Shown piece after piece: positions 1 through 5,399 of a stretch of DNA of 6,263 nt. Position numbers and translations under genes: made by a program. Source of the DNA: Vulcanimicrobiota bacterium (GTDB lineage: Bacteria > Vulcanimicrobiota > Vulcanimicrobiia > Vulcanimicrobiales > Vulcanimicrobiaceae); the NCBI GenBank assembly GCA_019233165.1, contig JAFAMS010000021.1, positions 1 to 6,263 on the forward strand, in the 5' to 3' direction. The notes under the pieces were generated by a model, which ran no database searches, was not told the origin of the DNA, and was given only the letters and a program-made list of their open reading frames with translations. The stretch's first letter is position 1. The number at the start of each line of letters is the position of its first letter.

Positions 1-31
1 CGGTGACCGAGGCATTGCTCATGACGATCAT
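1..31 (-). CDS. 5' end of a gene cut by the window edge; possible DAHP synthase
   Basis: Ten codons are visible, reading MIVMSNASVT from an ATG at 31-29. A GGAGG Shine-Dalgarno-like run lies 10 bases upstream (around 42-46 on the plus strand as its complement), which supports a real start. A second in-frame ATG at 22-20 is an alternative. The opening M-I-V-hydrophobic followed by a threonine resembles, from memory, the start of the ferredoxin-like regulatory domain of type I 3-deoxy-D-arabino-heptulosonate 7-phosphate synthases (for example MIVVLKPGST in Thermotoga), the first enzyme of the shikimate pathway. Ten residues are too few to be sure, so the product is a guess. The existence of a minus-strand gene start here is more secure than its identity. 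Confidence 0.35.
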   Translation of the reverse strand, partial: MIVMSNASVT

Positions 32-127
32 CGCATACCACCCTCCGTAGGGCGGCTCCTCGCGCCCGAGCGGCCTAGCGGCGGCTTACGCGGCGTGAGT
101 CCGCGTTGCCGTCCCGAAAGGTCGTTT

Positions 128-640
128 ATGCGACGGCTATCTTTCGCCGCGGTTGTCGCGGCTTTTGTCCTTTCCGGCACAAGCGTGTACGCTCAGACTG
201 CGACGAGAGGCTCCGGTGAGAAGCTCTGCGTCCTCACGCAGGCGGACTTCAAACCGTTCGGCACGCTCGTGTACTCGAAGCCGGACGTTCACGCCGATCA
301 GAACGGCACGTACTGCGTGTACCGCGGAAAATCGGGCGCGACGGGCGGGGTCGAGTTGGACGTCTTCTATCCGGCCGGTTCGACGCCGGACGAGATCAAG
401 ACCACGATGGCCAATGTCTTGGGCTCCGATCCGAAGGCGACGTACGAGCCCGAGCATCTCCCGGGCGTCGACGAGTCGTTGGTCTCGACGAACGTCCCAT
501 CGCCGGGCTACTTCCCGTTCGCAGCCAACGCCGTGCGACGAGGCGACCTCATCTTCTCGATCTCGCTGCCGGCTTCGCCGTTCTCCAAGAACGAGCTGCT
601 CAAGCTTAGCGAAATCGTTCTCAGCCGGATCGCAAAGTAG
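128..640 (+). CDS. Small secreted protein with signal peptide, function unknown
   Basis: This is a 170-residue protein. The ATG at 128 is chosen because AAAGG at 117-121 sits six bases upstream and because translation then opens with a textbook signal peptide: MRR, a hydrophobic stretch (about residues 5-17) and a likely signal peptidase I site after VYA, before QTATRG. A longer reading from a GTG at 95 would put eleven arginine-rich residues in front and is less likely. The mature part has only two cysteines, one in KLCVLTQADF and one in TYCVYRG, about 30 residues apart, which could form a disulfide outside the cytoplasm. The C-D-x-F-G start and C-x-Y spacing loosely recall DUF3558-type exported proteins, but I do not recognise the family. 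It converges on pheT and overlaps its end by 20 bp. No metabolic link to the neighbours is evident. Confidence 0.8.
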   Translation: MRRLSFAAVVAAFVLSGTSVYAQTATRGSGEKLCVLTQADFKPFGTLVYSKPDVHADQNGTYCVYRGKSGATGGVELDVFYPAGSTPDEIKTTMANVLGSDPKATYEPEHLPGVDESLVSTNVPSPGYFPFAANAVRRGDLIFSISLPASPFSKNELLKLSEIVLSRIAK

Positions 641-2951
641 CGCCGAGCTCGCTCTTCAGCGCGCCGAGGATCTTTTCGATCGCGGTGTCGGCTTCGGCGT
701 CGGTCATGGTTGCGTCGTCGCGTTGCATGACGATGCGGACGGCGAGGCTCTTCTTCCCCGCGCCGACTTGCGGGCCGTGGTATTCGTCGAACGCACGGAT
801 CGTGCGCGCCAGGCCGTCGACCGCCCCGCCGATCACGGTTTCGATTTGCTGCGCGCTGACGCCGAGGTCGACGACGAGCGCGAGATCGCGCGAAAGGCTC
901 GGGTAGCGCGACGGCGCGCGGTAGCGCGGGACGACCGGGGCAGGCAGTGCGGCGAGATCGACTTGTGCGACGTGGACGCGGCCGTCGGTCTCGAACTGCA
1001 CGCCCAGACGCGGATCGAGCGCGCCGGCGATCGCGATGGTGTTACCGTCGAGCGTGAGCTCGGCGCAAATCCCTGGATGCCAACCGTGGTGCTTGGCGGC
1101 GCGTACGTCGGGAAGCCTTCCCGTCGCCCGGCGGACGAACGCGATTGCGTCGGCTTTGAGCGCGACGAACTGCTCGTCGCTCCAGCTTTGCGCTTGCGGC
1201 GCCGTCGTGCGGCGAACGAAGGCGGCGTGCGTCTTCTCGACGATCTCGCCGGCGTCGCCGAAGACGTCGCCGATCTCGAAAATCTTGTCTTGCCGCAGCT
1301 GGAGGAGCGCCGGAATCAGCGAGAAGCGCATGTAGTGCTGGTCTTCGGAGAGCGGGTTCGCGATCTCGACGGCGTTCGTCCCCCAGCGCTGATGGACGCT
1401 CGCCGGCTGCAGCGCGAGCGTGGCGACTTCGCGGTAGCCGAGCATCGCCAACGTTTCCGCAACCCGCCGCTGCATTTCGTATGCCTCGCTCGCGATCGCT
1501 TGCTGCCCCGTCGGGGGGATTGCGGCGACGACGCGGTCGTACCCGGCGAGCCGCGCGATCTCTTCGACCAAGTCGGCTTCGATCGTGACGTCGCTGCGCC
1601 AGAGCGGGACCTCGACCTCGAACACGCCGTCGTGCGCGACCGCGCTCTCGCGGACCGAGAACCCGAGCGATTCGAGGATGCGCGCGATCTCGGCGCTCTC
1701 GAGCTCGTAGCCGAGCAGCCGCCGGACTTCGCGCTTGCGCAGCGCGACGATCGGCGGCGCGGGCGCCGCTTGGCCGAAACCGTGCGGCGCGTAAACCGTC
1801 GCGCCTTCGTCCACCAGTAAGCGCGCGGCGCGCGCCGCGCCGACGTCGGTAAGCGCGAGCGGGAGCGCTTTTTCGTGGCGCGCCGATGCGTCCGAACGGA
1901 GCGCGAGCTCGCTCCCCATCCGCCGCACGCGCGCGCCGGTGAAGTTCGCGGCCTCGATCGCGATCTCGCGCGTCGCGGGCCCGACCTCGCTCGCCGCCGC
2001 GCCTTTGAGGCCCGCCAGGCACTGCGTCTCCTGCTCGTCGGCGATGACGAGCATCCGCGGCGCGAGCGTGTAGTCGATGCCGTCGAGCGTCTTCACCCGT
2101 TCGCCGTCACGCGCATCGCGCACGATCAGACGCCGCCCCGCGAGCCGTTCGTAATCGTAGAAGTGCAGCGGCTGGCCCGTTTCGAGCATCACGAAGTTCG
2201 AGATATCGACAACGTTGCTGATCGGGCGCTGCCCGGCAAGTGCGAGGCGAACGCGCAGCGCCGTTTTCGCCGTTCGAACCTGCACGTTCGAGACGCGCTG
2301 CGCGACGAACCGCTTGCAATCCGGGCTCTCGATCTCGACCGAAAATTCGCCGCCCGCCGCATAGTCGACCGCCGAGTCCGGCTCGCGCACCGACGTCCCG
2401 AACGCCGCGGCGAGCTCGCGCGCGAGGCCGAGCATCGACATCGCATCGACGCGATTCGAGGTGACCTCGACCTCGAGCACGTCTTGATCGAGGCCGAAGA
2501 GCTTGACGACGTCGCTTCCGAGCGGCGTCTGCGGATCGAGCTGCATGATCCCATCCTCGAACCAGTCCGCTTCGAGGCCGAGCTCGTTCGCCGAGACGAG
2601 CATCCCTTCCGACGCGATCCCGCGCATCGTGCGCGGCTCGATTTTCAGTCCGCCGGCGAGCTGCGCGCCGATCGTCGCGACGGGGACGACCTGTCCTTGC
2701 GCGACGTTCGTCGCGGCGGTCGCGATCGTCAGCGGTTTTTGCGCGCCGATATCGACCGAACAGACGAAGAGCCGGTCGGCGTTCGGATGTTTTTCGACCT
2801 TCGCGAGCTTCCCGGCGACGATCCCCGAGAGCGGCGGCGGCGAGTCGACGGCTTCGACGGGGAAGCCGAGCATCGCAAGCTTCTCGACGATCGCTTGCGT
2901 TTCGGCCGGAAGATCGACGTAGTCGCGCAGCCATGCGAGCGGCGTCCTCAC
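621..2951 (-). CDS. pheT: Phenylalanyl-tRNA synthetase beta subunit
   Basis: This 776-residue protein is the beta chain of the cytoplasmic alpha2beta2 enzyme that charges tRNA-Phe; it binds the tRNA and edits mischarged Tyr-tRNA-Phe. The GTG start gives MRTPLAWLRDYVD, the typical PheT opening. Visible in order are the EMAP-like tRNA-binding OB fold (about 42-150, with VEKHPNADRL at 52-61), the B3/B4 editing domain (about 212-380, with RPISNVVDISNFVMLETGQ then PLHFYD at 242-266), the B5 domain (about 400-475, with PLWRSDVTIEADLVEEIARL), the catalytic-like core, and a C-terminal FDX-ACB anticodon-binding domain (about 680-775, with YPSLSRDLALVVD). Residues matching the known editing His and Glu are present (H263, E333). 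At 776 residues it is slightly shorter than the usual roughly 790-820; part of the loss is after SLIPALL in the core. It is translationally coupled to pheS through a GTGA overlap. No terminator is visible after its stop. Confidence 0.98.
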   Translation of the reverse strand: MRTPLAWLRDYVDLPAETQAIVEKLAMLGFPVEAVDSPPPLSGIVAGKLAKVEKHPNADRLFVCSVDIGAQKPLTIATAATNVAQGQVVPVATIGAQLAGGLKIEPRTMRGIASEGMLVSANELGLEADWFEDGIMQLDPQTPLGSDVVKLFGLDQDVLEVEVTSNRVDAMSMLGLARELAAAFGTSVREPDSAVDYAAGGEFSVEIESPDCKRFVAQRVSNVQVRTAKTALRVRLALAGQRPISNVVDISNFVMLETGQPLHFYDYERLAGRRLIVRDARDGERVKTLDGIDYTLAPRMLVIADEQETQCLAGLKGAAASEVGPATREIAIEAANFTGARVRRMGSELALRSDASARHEKALPLALTDVGAARAARLLVDEGATVYAPHGFGQAAPAPPIVALRKREVRRLLGYELESAEIARILESLGFSVRESAVAHDGVFEVEVPLWRSDVTIEADLVEEIARLAGYDRVVAAIPPTGQQAIASEAYEMQRRVAETLAMLGYREVATLALQPASVHQRWGTNAVEIANPLSEDQHYMRFSLIPALLQLRQDKIFEIGDVFGDAGEIVEKTHAAFVRRTTAPQAQSWSDEQFVALKADAIAFVRRATGRLPDVRAAKHHGWHPGICAELTLDGNTIAIAGALDPRLGVQFETDGRVHVAQVDLAALPAPVVPRYRAPSRYPSLSRDLALVVDLGVSAQQIETVIGGAVDGLARTIRAFDEYHGPQVGAGKKSLAVRIVMQRDDATMTDAEADTAIEKILGALKSELGATLRSG

Positions 2952-3979
2952 GCGAGCTGCTCCAAGAACGACGGTTCGTTCCAGATGAACTCGCGGATGT
3001 CGCCGATGTCGTAGCGGACCATCGCGAGCCGCTCGATCCCGCAGCCGAACGCCCAGCCGCTCACGACGTCCGGATCGTAACCGACCGCGCGCAACACGTT
3101 CGGATGCACCATCCCGCTCCCACCGATCTCAATCCACCCCGAGCCGCCACACGTGCGGCAGCTCTCACCGCCACCACCGCATCCCGGACAGGTGGTGTCG
3201 ATCTCGGCGCTCGGCTCCGTGAACGGAAAGAACGATGGGCGAAAGCGCACTTCCTGACGCGGTCCGAAGAGCTCGCGGCACATTCCCGTGAGCATCCCGC
3301 GCAGGTGCCCGAAGTGGATCCCTTCGCCGACTTGCAAGCCTTCGATCTGATTGAACTGATAGAGATGGCGCGCATCGACGGCGTCGCGCCGGTAGCACTT
3401 GCCGGGAACGACGATCGCGATCGGCGGCGGGTACGCTTCCATCGCGCGGATCTGCATCGGCGACGTGTGCGGGCGCAACAACAGATCCGGTCGCAGATAG
3501 AACGAGTCGAAGCCTTCGCGCGCGGGATGATCCGGCGGGATGTTCAGCGCGTCGAAGTTGTGGCGCGTCGTATCGACTTCGGGGCCGAGCAGCACCGCGA
3601 AGCCGTGCCGCACGAAGTACGTGCACGCATCGTCGATCGTCTTGCGGATCGGATGGAACGAGCCGAGCGGCGCCGGAACGTTCCAGAGCGTGACGTCGAG
3701 GGTGCGCTCGAGCTCGGCGTCGAGCTTGCGCAGCTCGATCCCCTGCTGCGCGGCCGCGAACTGCGCTTCGAGTCCCGCGACCGCGTCGTTGATCGACTTG
3801 CCGGCGGTCGGGCGCTCGTCGGGCGGCAGCTTCCCGATCCCGCGCCGGATCTCGGTGATCTTCCCGCTGCGCCCCAAGTAGGCGATCCGCAGCTCTTCGA
3901 GCGCGCGCTCGTCCGACGCCGATGTGAGCGCGGAAGCGAGCTCGGCTGCGAGCGCGGAGAGCTGATCGTGAAGCGCCAT
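2948..3979 (-). CDS. pheS: Phenylalanyl-tRNA synthetase alpha subunit
   Basis: This 343-residue protein is the catalytic class II chain that activates phenylalanine with ATP and transfers it to tRNA-Phe. An N-terminal coiled-coil arm (about 1-90) is followed by the catalytic domain with HTSPMQ (171-176), motif 2 GKCYRRDAVDARHLYQFNQIEGL (193-215, shown here by key residues R197, R198, D199 and E213) and motif 3 SGWAFGCGIERLAM (307-320). A310 matches the alanine (A294 in E. coli) that restricts the pocket to phenylalanine. Cysteines 264, 267, 274 and 277 form a zinc-finger-like insert seen in many PheS proteins. The ATG at 3979 gives the normal family length. No Shine-Dalgarno sequence precedes it, and a terminator hairpin ends 17 bases upstream. 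A 4-bp overlap with pheT implies a pheST operon. Confidence 0.98.
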   Translation of the reverse strand: MALHDQLSALAAELASALTSASDERALEELRIAYLGRSGKITEIRRGIGKLPPDERPTAGKSINDAVAGLEAQFAAAQQGIELRKLDAELERTLDVTLWNVPAPLGSFHPIRKTIDDACTYFVRHGFAVLLGPEVDTTRHNFDALNIPPDHPAREGFDSFYLRPDLLLRPHTSPMQIRAMEAYPPPIAIVVPGKCYRRDAVDARHLYQFNQIEGLQVGEGIHFGHLRGMLTGMCRELFGPRQEVRFRPSFFPFTEPSAEIDTTCPGCGGGGESCRTCGGSGWIEIGGSGMVHPNVLRAVGYDPDVVSGWAFGCGIERLAMVRYDIGDIREFIWNEPSFLEQLA

Positions 3980-3996
3980 GGCGTGCGTCTAGTACG

Positions 3997-4030
3997 AAAA
4001 ATAACGACGCCCGGCCTCTGGCCGAGCGTC
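3997..4030 (-). terminator. Rho-independent terminator between yqzL-like gene and pheS
   Basis: Read on the minus strand, the arms GACGCTCGGCC (4030-4020) and GGCCGGGCGTC (4016-4006) pair over 11 bp with one G-U pair around the 3-base loop AGA. The T-rich tail GTTATTTTT (4005-3997) follows immediately. The plus strand has no T tract after the hairpin, so the element acts only on minus-strand transcription. It lies 33 bases after the microgene stop and 17 bases before the pheS ATG, so it either ends the microgene transcript or works as an attenuator for pheST. Confidence 0.85.
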
Positions 4031-4063
4031 CGGAACATCGTTGTGGAGGGAAGTCGTCTCGAG

Positions 4064-4165
4064 CTAGGTGGCTACCGGTGCGGGGTTGAGTTTGCGGTAC
4101 ATCAAGTACGCGTTAACCGAACCCGTGTTGGCGAAAAGCTTCCAGAAGAATTCGGACGTTCGCAA
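4064..4165 (-). CDS. YqzL-like microprotein, 33 residues
   Basis: The frame reads MRTSEFFWKLF, then ANTGSVNAYLMYRKL, then NPAPVAT and a TAG stop. The pattern aromatic-Trp-x-hydrophobic-Phe, then T-G-S-V, then A-Y-L-x-Y-x-x-L matches my memory of the YqzL family (Pfam YqzL, named from Bacillus subtilis YqzL), whose function is unknown. The start is taken at a TTG (4165-4163). It gives the usual short N-terminus before FFWKLF, and GGGG lies eight bases upstream; no ATG or GTG is available in frame downstream of the promoter. The gene has its own good promoter and is followed by a strong terminator. Three phenylalanine codons fall at positions 6, 7 and 11. It could also be read as a leader peptide for pheST, but conservation of the second half favours a genuine microprotein. 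Confidence 0.75.
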   Translation of the reverse strand: MRTSEFFWKLFANTGSVNAYLMYRKLNPAPVAT

Positions 4166-4202
4166 TGGCGGTACCCCGTGTTTCTTCGCGAGACTGAGGC
4201 AG

Positions 4203-4231
4203 ATTGTAGCACCGCCTCCGGAGCCCGCCAA
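4203..4231 (-). promoter_or_regulatory. Sigma70-type promoter for the yqzL-like gene
   Basis: On the minus strand TTGGCG (4231-4226) and TACAAT (4208-4203) are separated by exactly 17 bases, matching the -35/-10 layout of housekeeping promoters (4/6 and 5/6 to consensus). Transcription would begin near 4195, about 30 bases before the TTG start of the microgene. It lies just downstream of the methyltransferase stop codon at 4247-4249. It is the best housekeeping-type promoter seen in the window and probably also feeds pheST by readthrough of the downstream terminator. Confidence 0.7.
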
Positions 4232-4246
4232 GACTTGACAAATGCC

Positions 4247-5014
4247 TCATTTTTGCAAGCGCGCGCGCTGCCGAACCGACCATTCGTAGAGGACGATTGC
4301 TCCCGCCACCCCCGCGTTCAGGCTCTCGGTCGGCCCGGCGTGCGGGATCGCCGCGGAGGCGTACCAACCGGGCAGCCACGACGCGACGCCATGCCGCTCG
4401 GACCCGATCGCGACGATCGGCCGGTCGGGGAACGTGAACTCGTCGAGCGGGGCGCCGTCGGGGTCGGCGGCGACGATCCGCCGGTGCGCCGCGTTCGCCC
4501 CCGCGATGATCTCGGAGGCGCTCGCGAGTGCGTGGGGGAGCCGGAAAAGCGAGCCCATCGCGGCCCGCACGACCTTGGGGTTGTACGGCTCGACCCCGCT
4601 GTCCGCGAAGACGACGCCGGAGGCGCCGAACGCCTCGGCGGCGCGGACGAGGGTTCCGGCGTTCCCCGGGTCGGCGACGCCGGCGAGGAGCAGCACGAGC
4701 CCCGCCGGTGCGAGGACGTGAGCCAGCGGCTGGAGCTTGGTCGGGGCGACCGCGACGATCCCGGGCGGCGTCTCGAGATCGGAGAGCCGCTCGAGCGCGC
4801 GCGCCGTCTCGTCCACGACTGGGATCCCGGCGGTCTCGGCCCGGGTGACGACCGGCGAGGCGCGGCCGGCCGGCGAGACCCGGATCTCGCGCAGCTCGAG
4901 CCCGCTCGCGAGCGCTTCCTCTAAAAGGGAGGCGCCTTCGAGGAGAAAGAGGCCGTGCTCGCGGCGCCCCTTCTTCTTGAGGAGAGTGCGGACCAGGGTG
5001 GCGGGCAGCGGCAT
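4247..5014 (-). CDS. SpoU/TrmH-family RNA 2'-O-ribose methyltransferase
   Basis: This 255-residue SPOUT enzyme would transfer a methyl group from S-adenosylmethionine to a ribose 2'-OH of rRNA or tRNA. An N-terminal RNA-substrate-binding domain (HGLFLLEGASLLEEAL) is followed by the knotted catalytic domain with motif 1 NAGTLVRAAEAFGASGV (Asn and Arg of the SpoU signature), motif 2 IGSERHGV and motif 3 AGPTESLNAGVAGAIVLYE. The organisation is that of RlmB/TsnR-like 23S rRNA methyltransferases; the exact target cannot be read from sequence. Its position upstream of pheS is a common arrangement. The ATG at 5014 is preferred over an extended start at 5101, which would overlap the divergent gene and add an unrelated arginine-rich stretch. 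GGAAGG abuts the ATG directly, too close for a Shine-Dalgarno, and a -10 box sits seven bases upstream, so the mRNA may be leaderless. Confidence 0.92.
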   Translation of the reverse strand: MPLPATLVRTLLKKKGRREHGLFLLEGASLLEEALASGLELREIRVSPAGRASPVVTRAETAGIPVVDETARALERLSDLETPPGIVAVAPTKLQPLAHVLAPAGLVLLLAGVADPGNAGTLVRAAEAFGASGVVFADSGVEPYNPKVVRAAMGSLFRLPHALASASEIIAGANAAHRRIVAADPDGAPLDEFTFPDRPIVAIGSERHGVASWLPGWYASAAIPHAGPTESLNAGVAGAIVLYEWSVRQRARLQK

Positions 5015-5015
5015 C

Positions 5016-5033
5016 CTTCCGTTTATACGGAAG
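5016..5033. repeat. Perfect 7-bp inverted repeat in the divergent gap
   Basis: CTTCCGT (5016-5022) and ACGGAAG (5027-5033) are exact inverted copies around the spacer TTAT. The element fills most of the 28-bp gap between the methyltransferase ATG (5014) and the membrane protein ATG (5043) and overlaps the -10 region proposed for the methyltransferase. Its symmetry and position fit a repressor operator shared by both genes. A small hairpin or chance are alternatives. Confidence 0.55.
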
Positions 5034-5051
5034 CAAGGCGCGATGCGCCAG
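5022..5051 (-). promoter_or_regulatory. Putative promoter of the methyltransferase gene
   Basis: On the minus strand CTGGCG (5051-5046) and TATAAA (5027-5022) are 18 bases apart. The -10 is 5/6 to consensus; the -35 is poor (3/6) but resembles the TTGGCG used at 4231-4226. Only seven bases separate the -10 from the ATG at 5014, so transcription would start at or next to the A of the start codon. The -35 box lies inside the first codons of the divergent membrane protein gene. Confidence 0.45.
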
Positions 5052-5399
5052 AGCCGGGACGTCTGGATCGAGGCCGCCGCCCTCGTGGCGATCGCCTTCA
5101 CGCTGGCGTGGGGAGGGCGTGCGCTGCTCGCGACCCTGCACGCCTTCGCCCCCGCCGGGGTCGCGCTGCTCGGCGCCGCCGTTATCGCGATGTCGCTCGC
5201 GATCCGGCGAGTCTATCGGGCGCAGGCGCCGGACCGGCTCGAGCTGACCCGCTACGTCGCTTACGTAACGGCCTTCGCGCTCGCGATCTGGGCGGTCGCG
5301 TCGCCGGCGCGCTGGGTCGTCGGCGCTACGATTGCGATGATCGAGCTTGCGATTGCGTTCGATCTGATCGTGCTCTTCGCCCGACGATCGCAGACTTGA
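5043..5399 (+). CDS. Small four-helix membrane protein, function unknown
   Basis: This 118-residue, very hydrophobic protein has four predicted membrane segments at about residues 8-24, 38-54, 71-86 and 91-113. Short polar ends (MRQSRD at the N-terminus, ARRSQT at the C-terminus) and an RRVYRAQAPDR loop between helices 2 and 3 put positive charge on one side of the membrane, the cytoplasmic side by the positive-inside rule. The ATG at 5043 is chosen because GGAAG (5029-5033) lies nine bases upstream and the longer frame from 4737 is a shadow of the methyltransferase. The gene diverges from the methyltransferase with only 28 bp between them. Its last 74 bases overlap the end of the ATP-grasp gene on the other strand. 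I do not recognise a family. The clean hydrophobic periodicity is the main evidence that it is coding. Confidence 0.72.
   Translation: MRQSRDVWIEAAALVAIAFTLAWGGRALLATLHAFAPAGVALLGAAVIAMSLAIRRVYRAQAPDRLELTRYVAYVTAFALAIWAVASPARWVVGATIAMIELAIAFDLIVLFARRSQT

Noticed and set aside
1027..1500. Several GCGATCGC octamers resembling the cyanobacterial HIP1 motif
   Set aside because: Frequency looks no higher than expected from the favoured GCG, ATC and GAT codons in this GC-rich sequence; no cyanobacterial genes are present.
4160..4185. GGGGTACCGCC resembling the conserved T-box sequence
   Set aside because: Only about nine bases match, it lies within about 30 bases of the transcription start with no room for the specifier stem, and the hairpin that follows is 130 bases away behind a coding region.
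3997..4202. A non-coding small RNA (for example 6S-like) from the promoter to the terminator
   Set aside because: The transcript would be a suitable size, but the YqzL-like reading frame explains it better and I see no long-range hairpin typical of 6S RNA.
4235..4240. Perfect TTGACA -35 hexamer on the plus strand
   Set aside because: No -10-like hexamer lies 16-19 bases downstream and no plus-strand gene follows.
1875..4924. Long plus-strand open frames antisense to pheT, pheS and the methyltransferase (up to 663 codons)
   Set aside because: They are arginine-, aspartate- and glutamate-rich with no recognisable motifs, as expected opposite GC-rich genes, while the minus strand encodes full conserved enzymes.
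4113..5141. 342-codon minus-strand frame over the methyltransferase region
   Set aside because: Arginine-rich low-complexity translation in a different frame from the SpoU motifs; a shadow.
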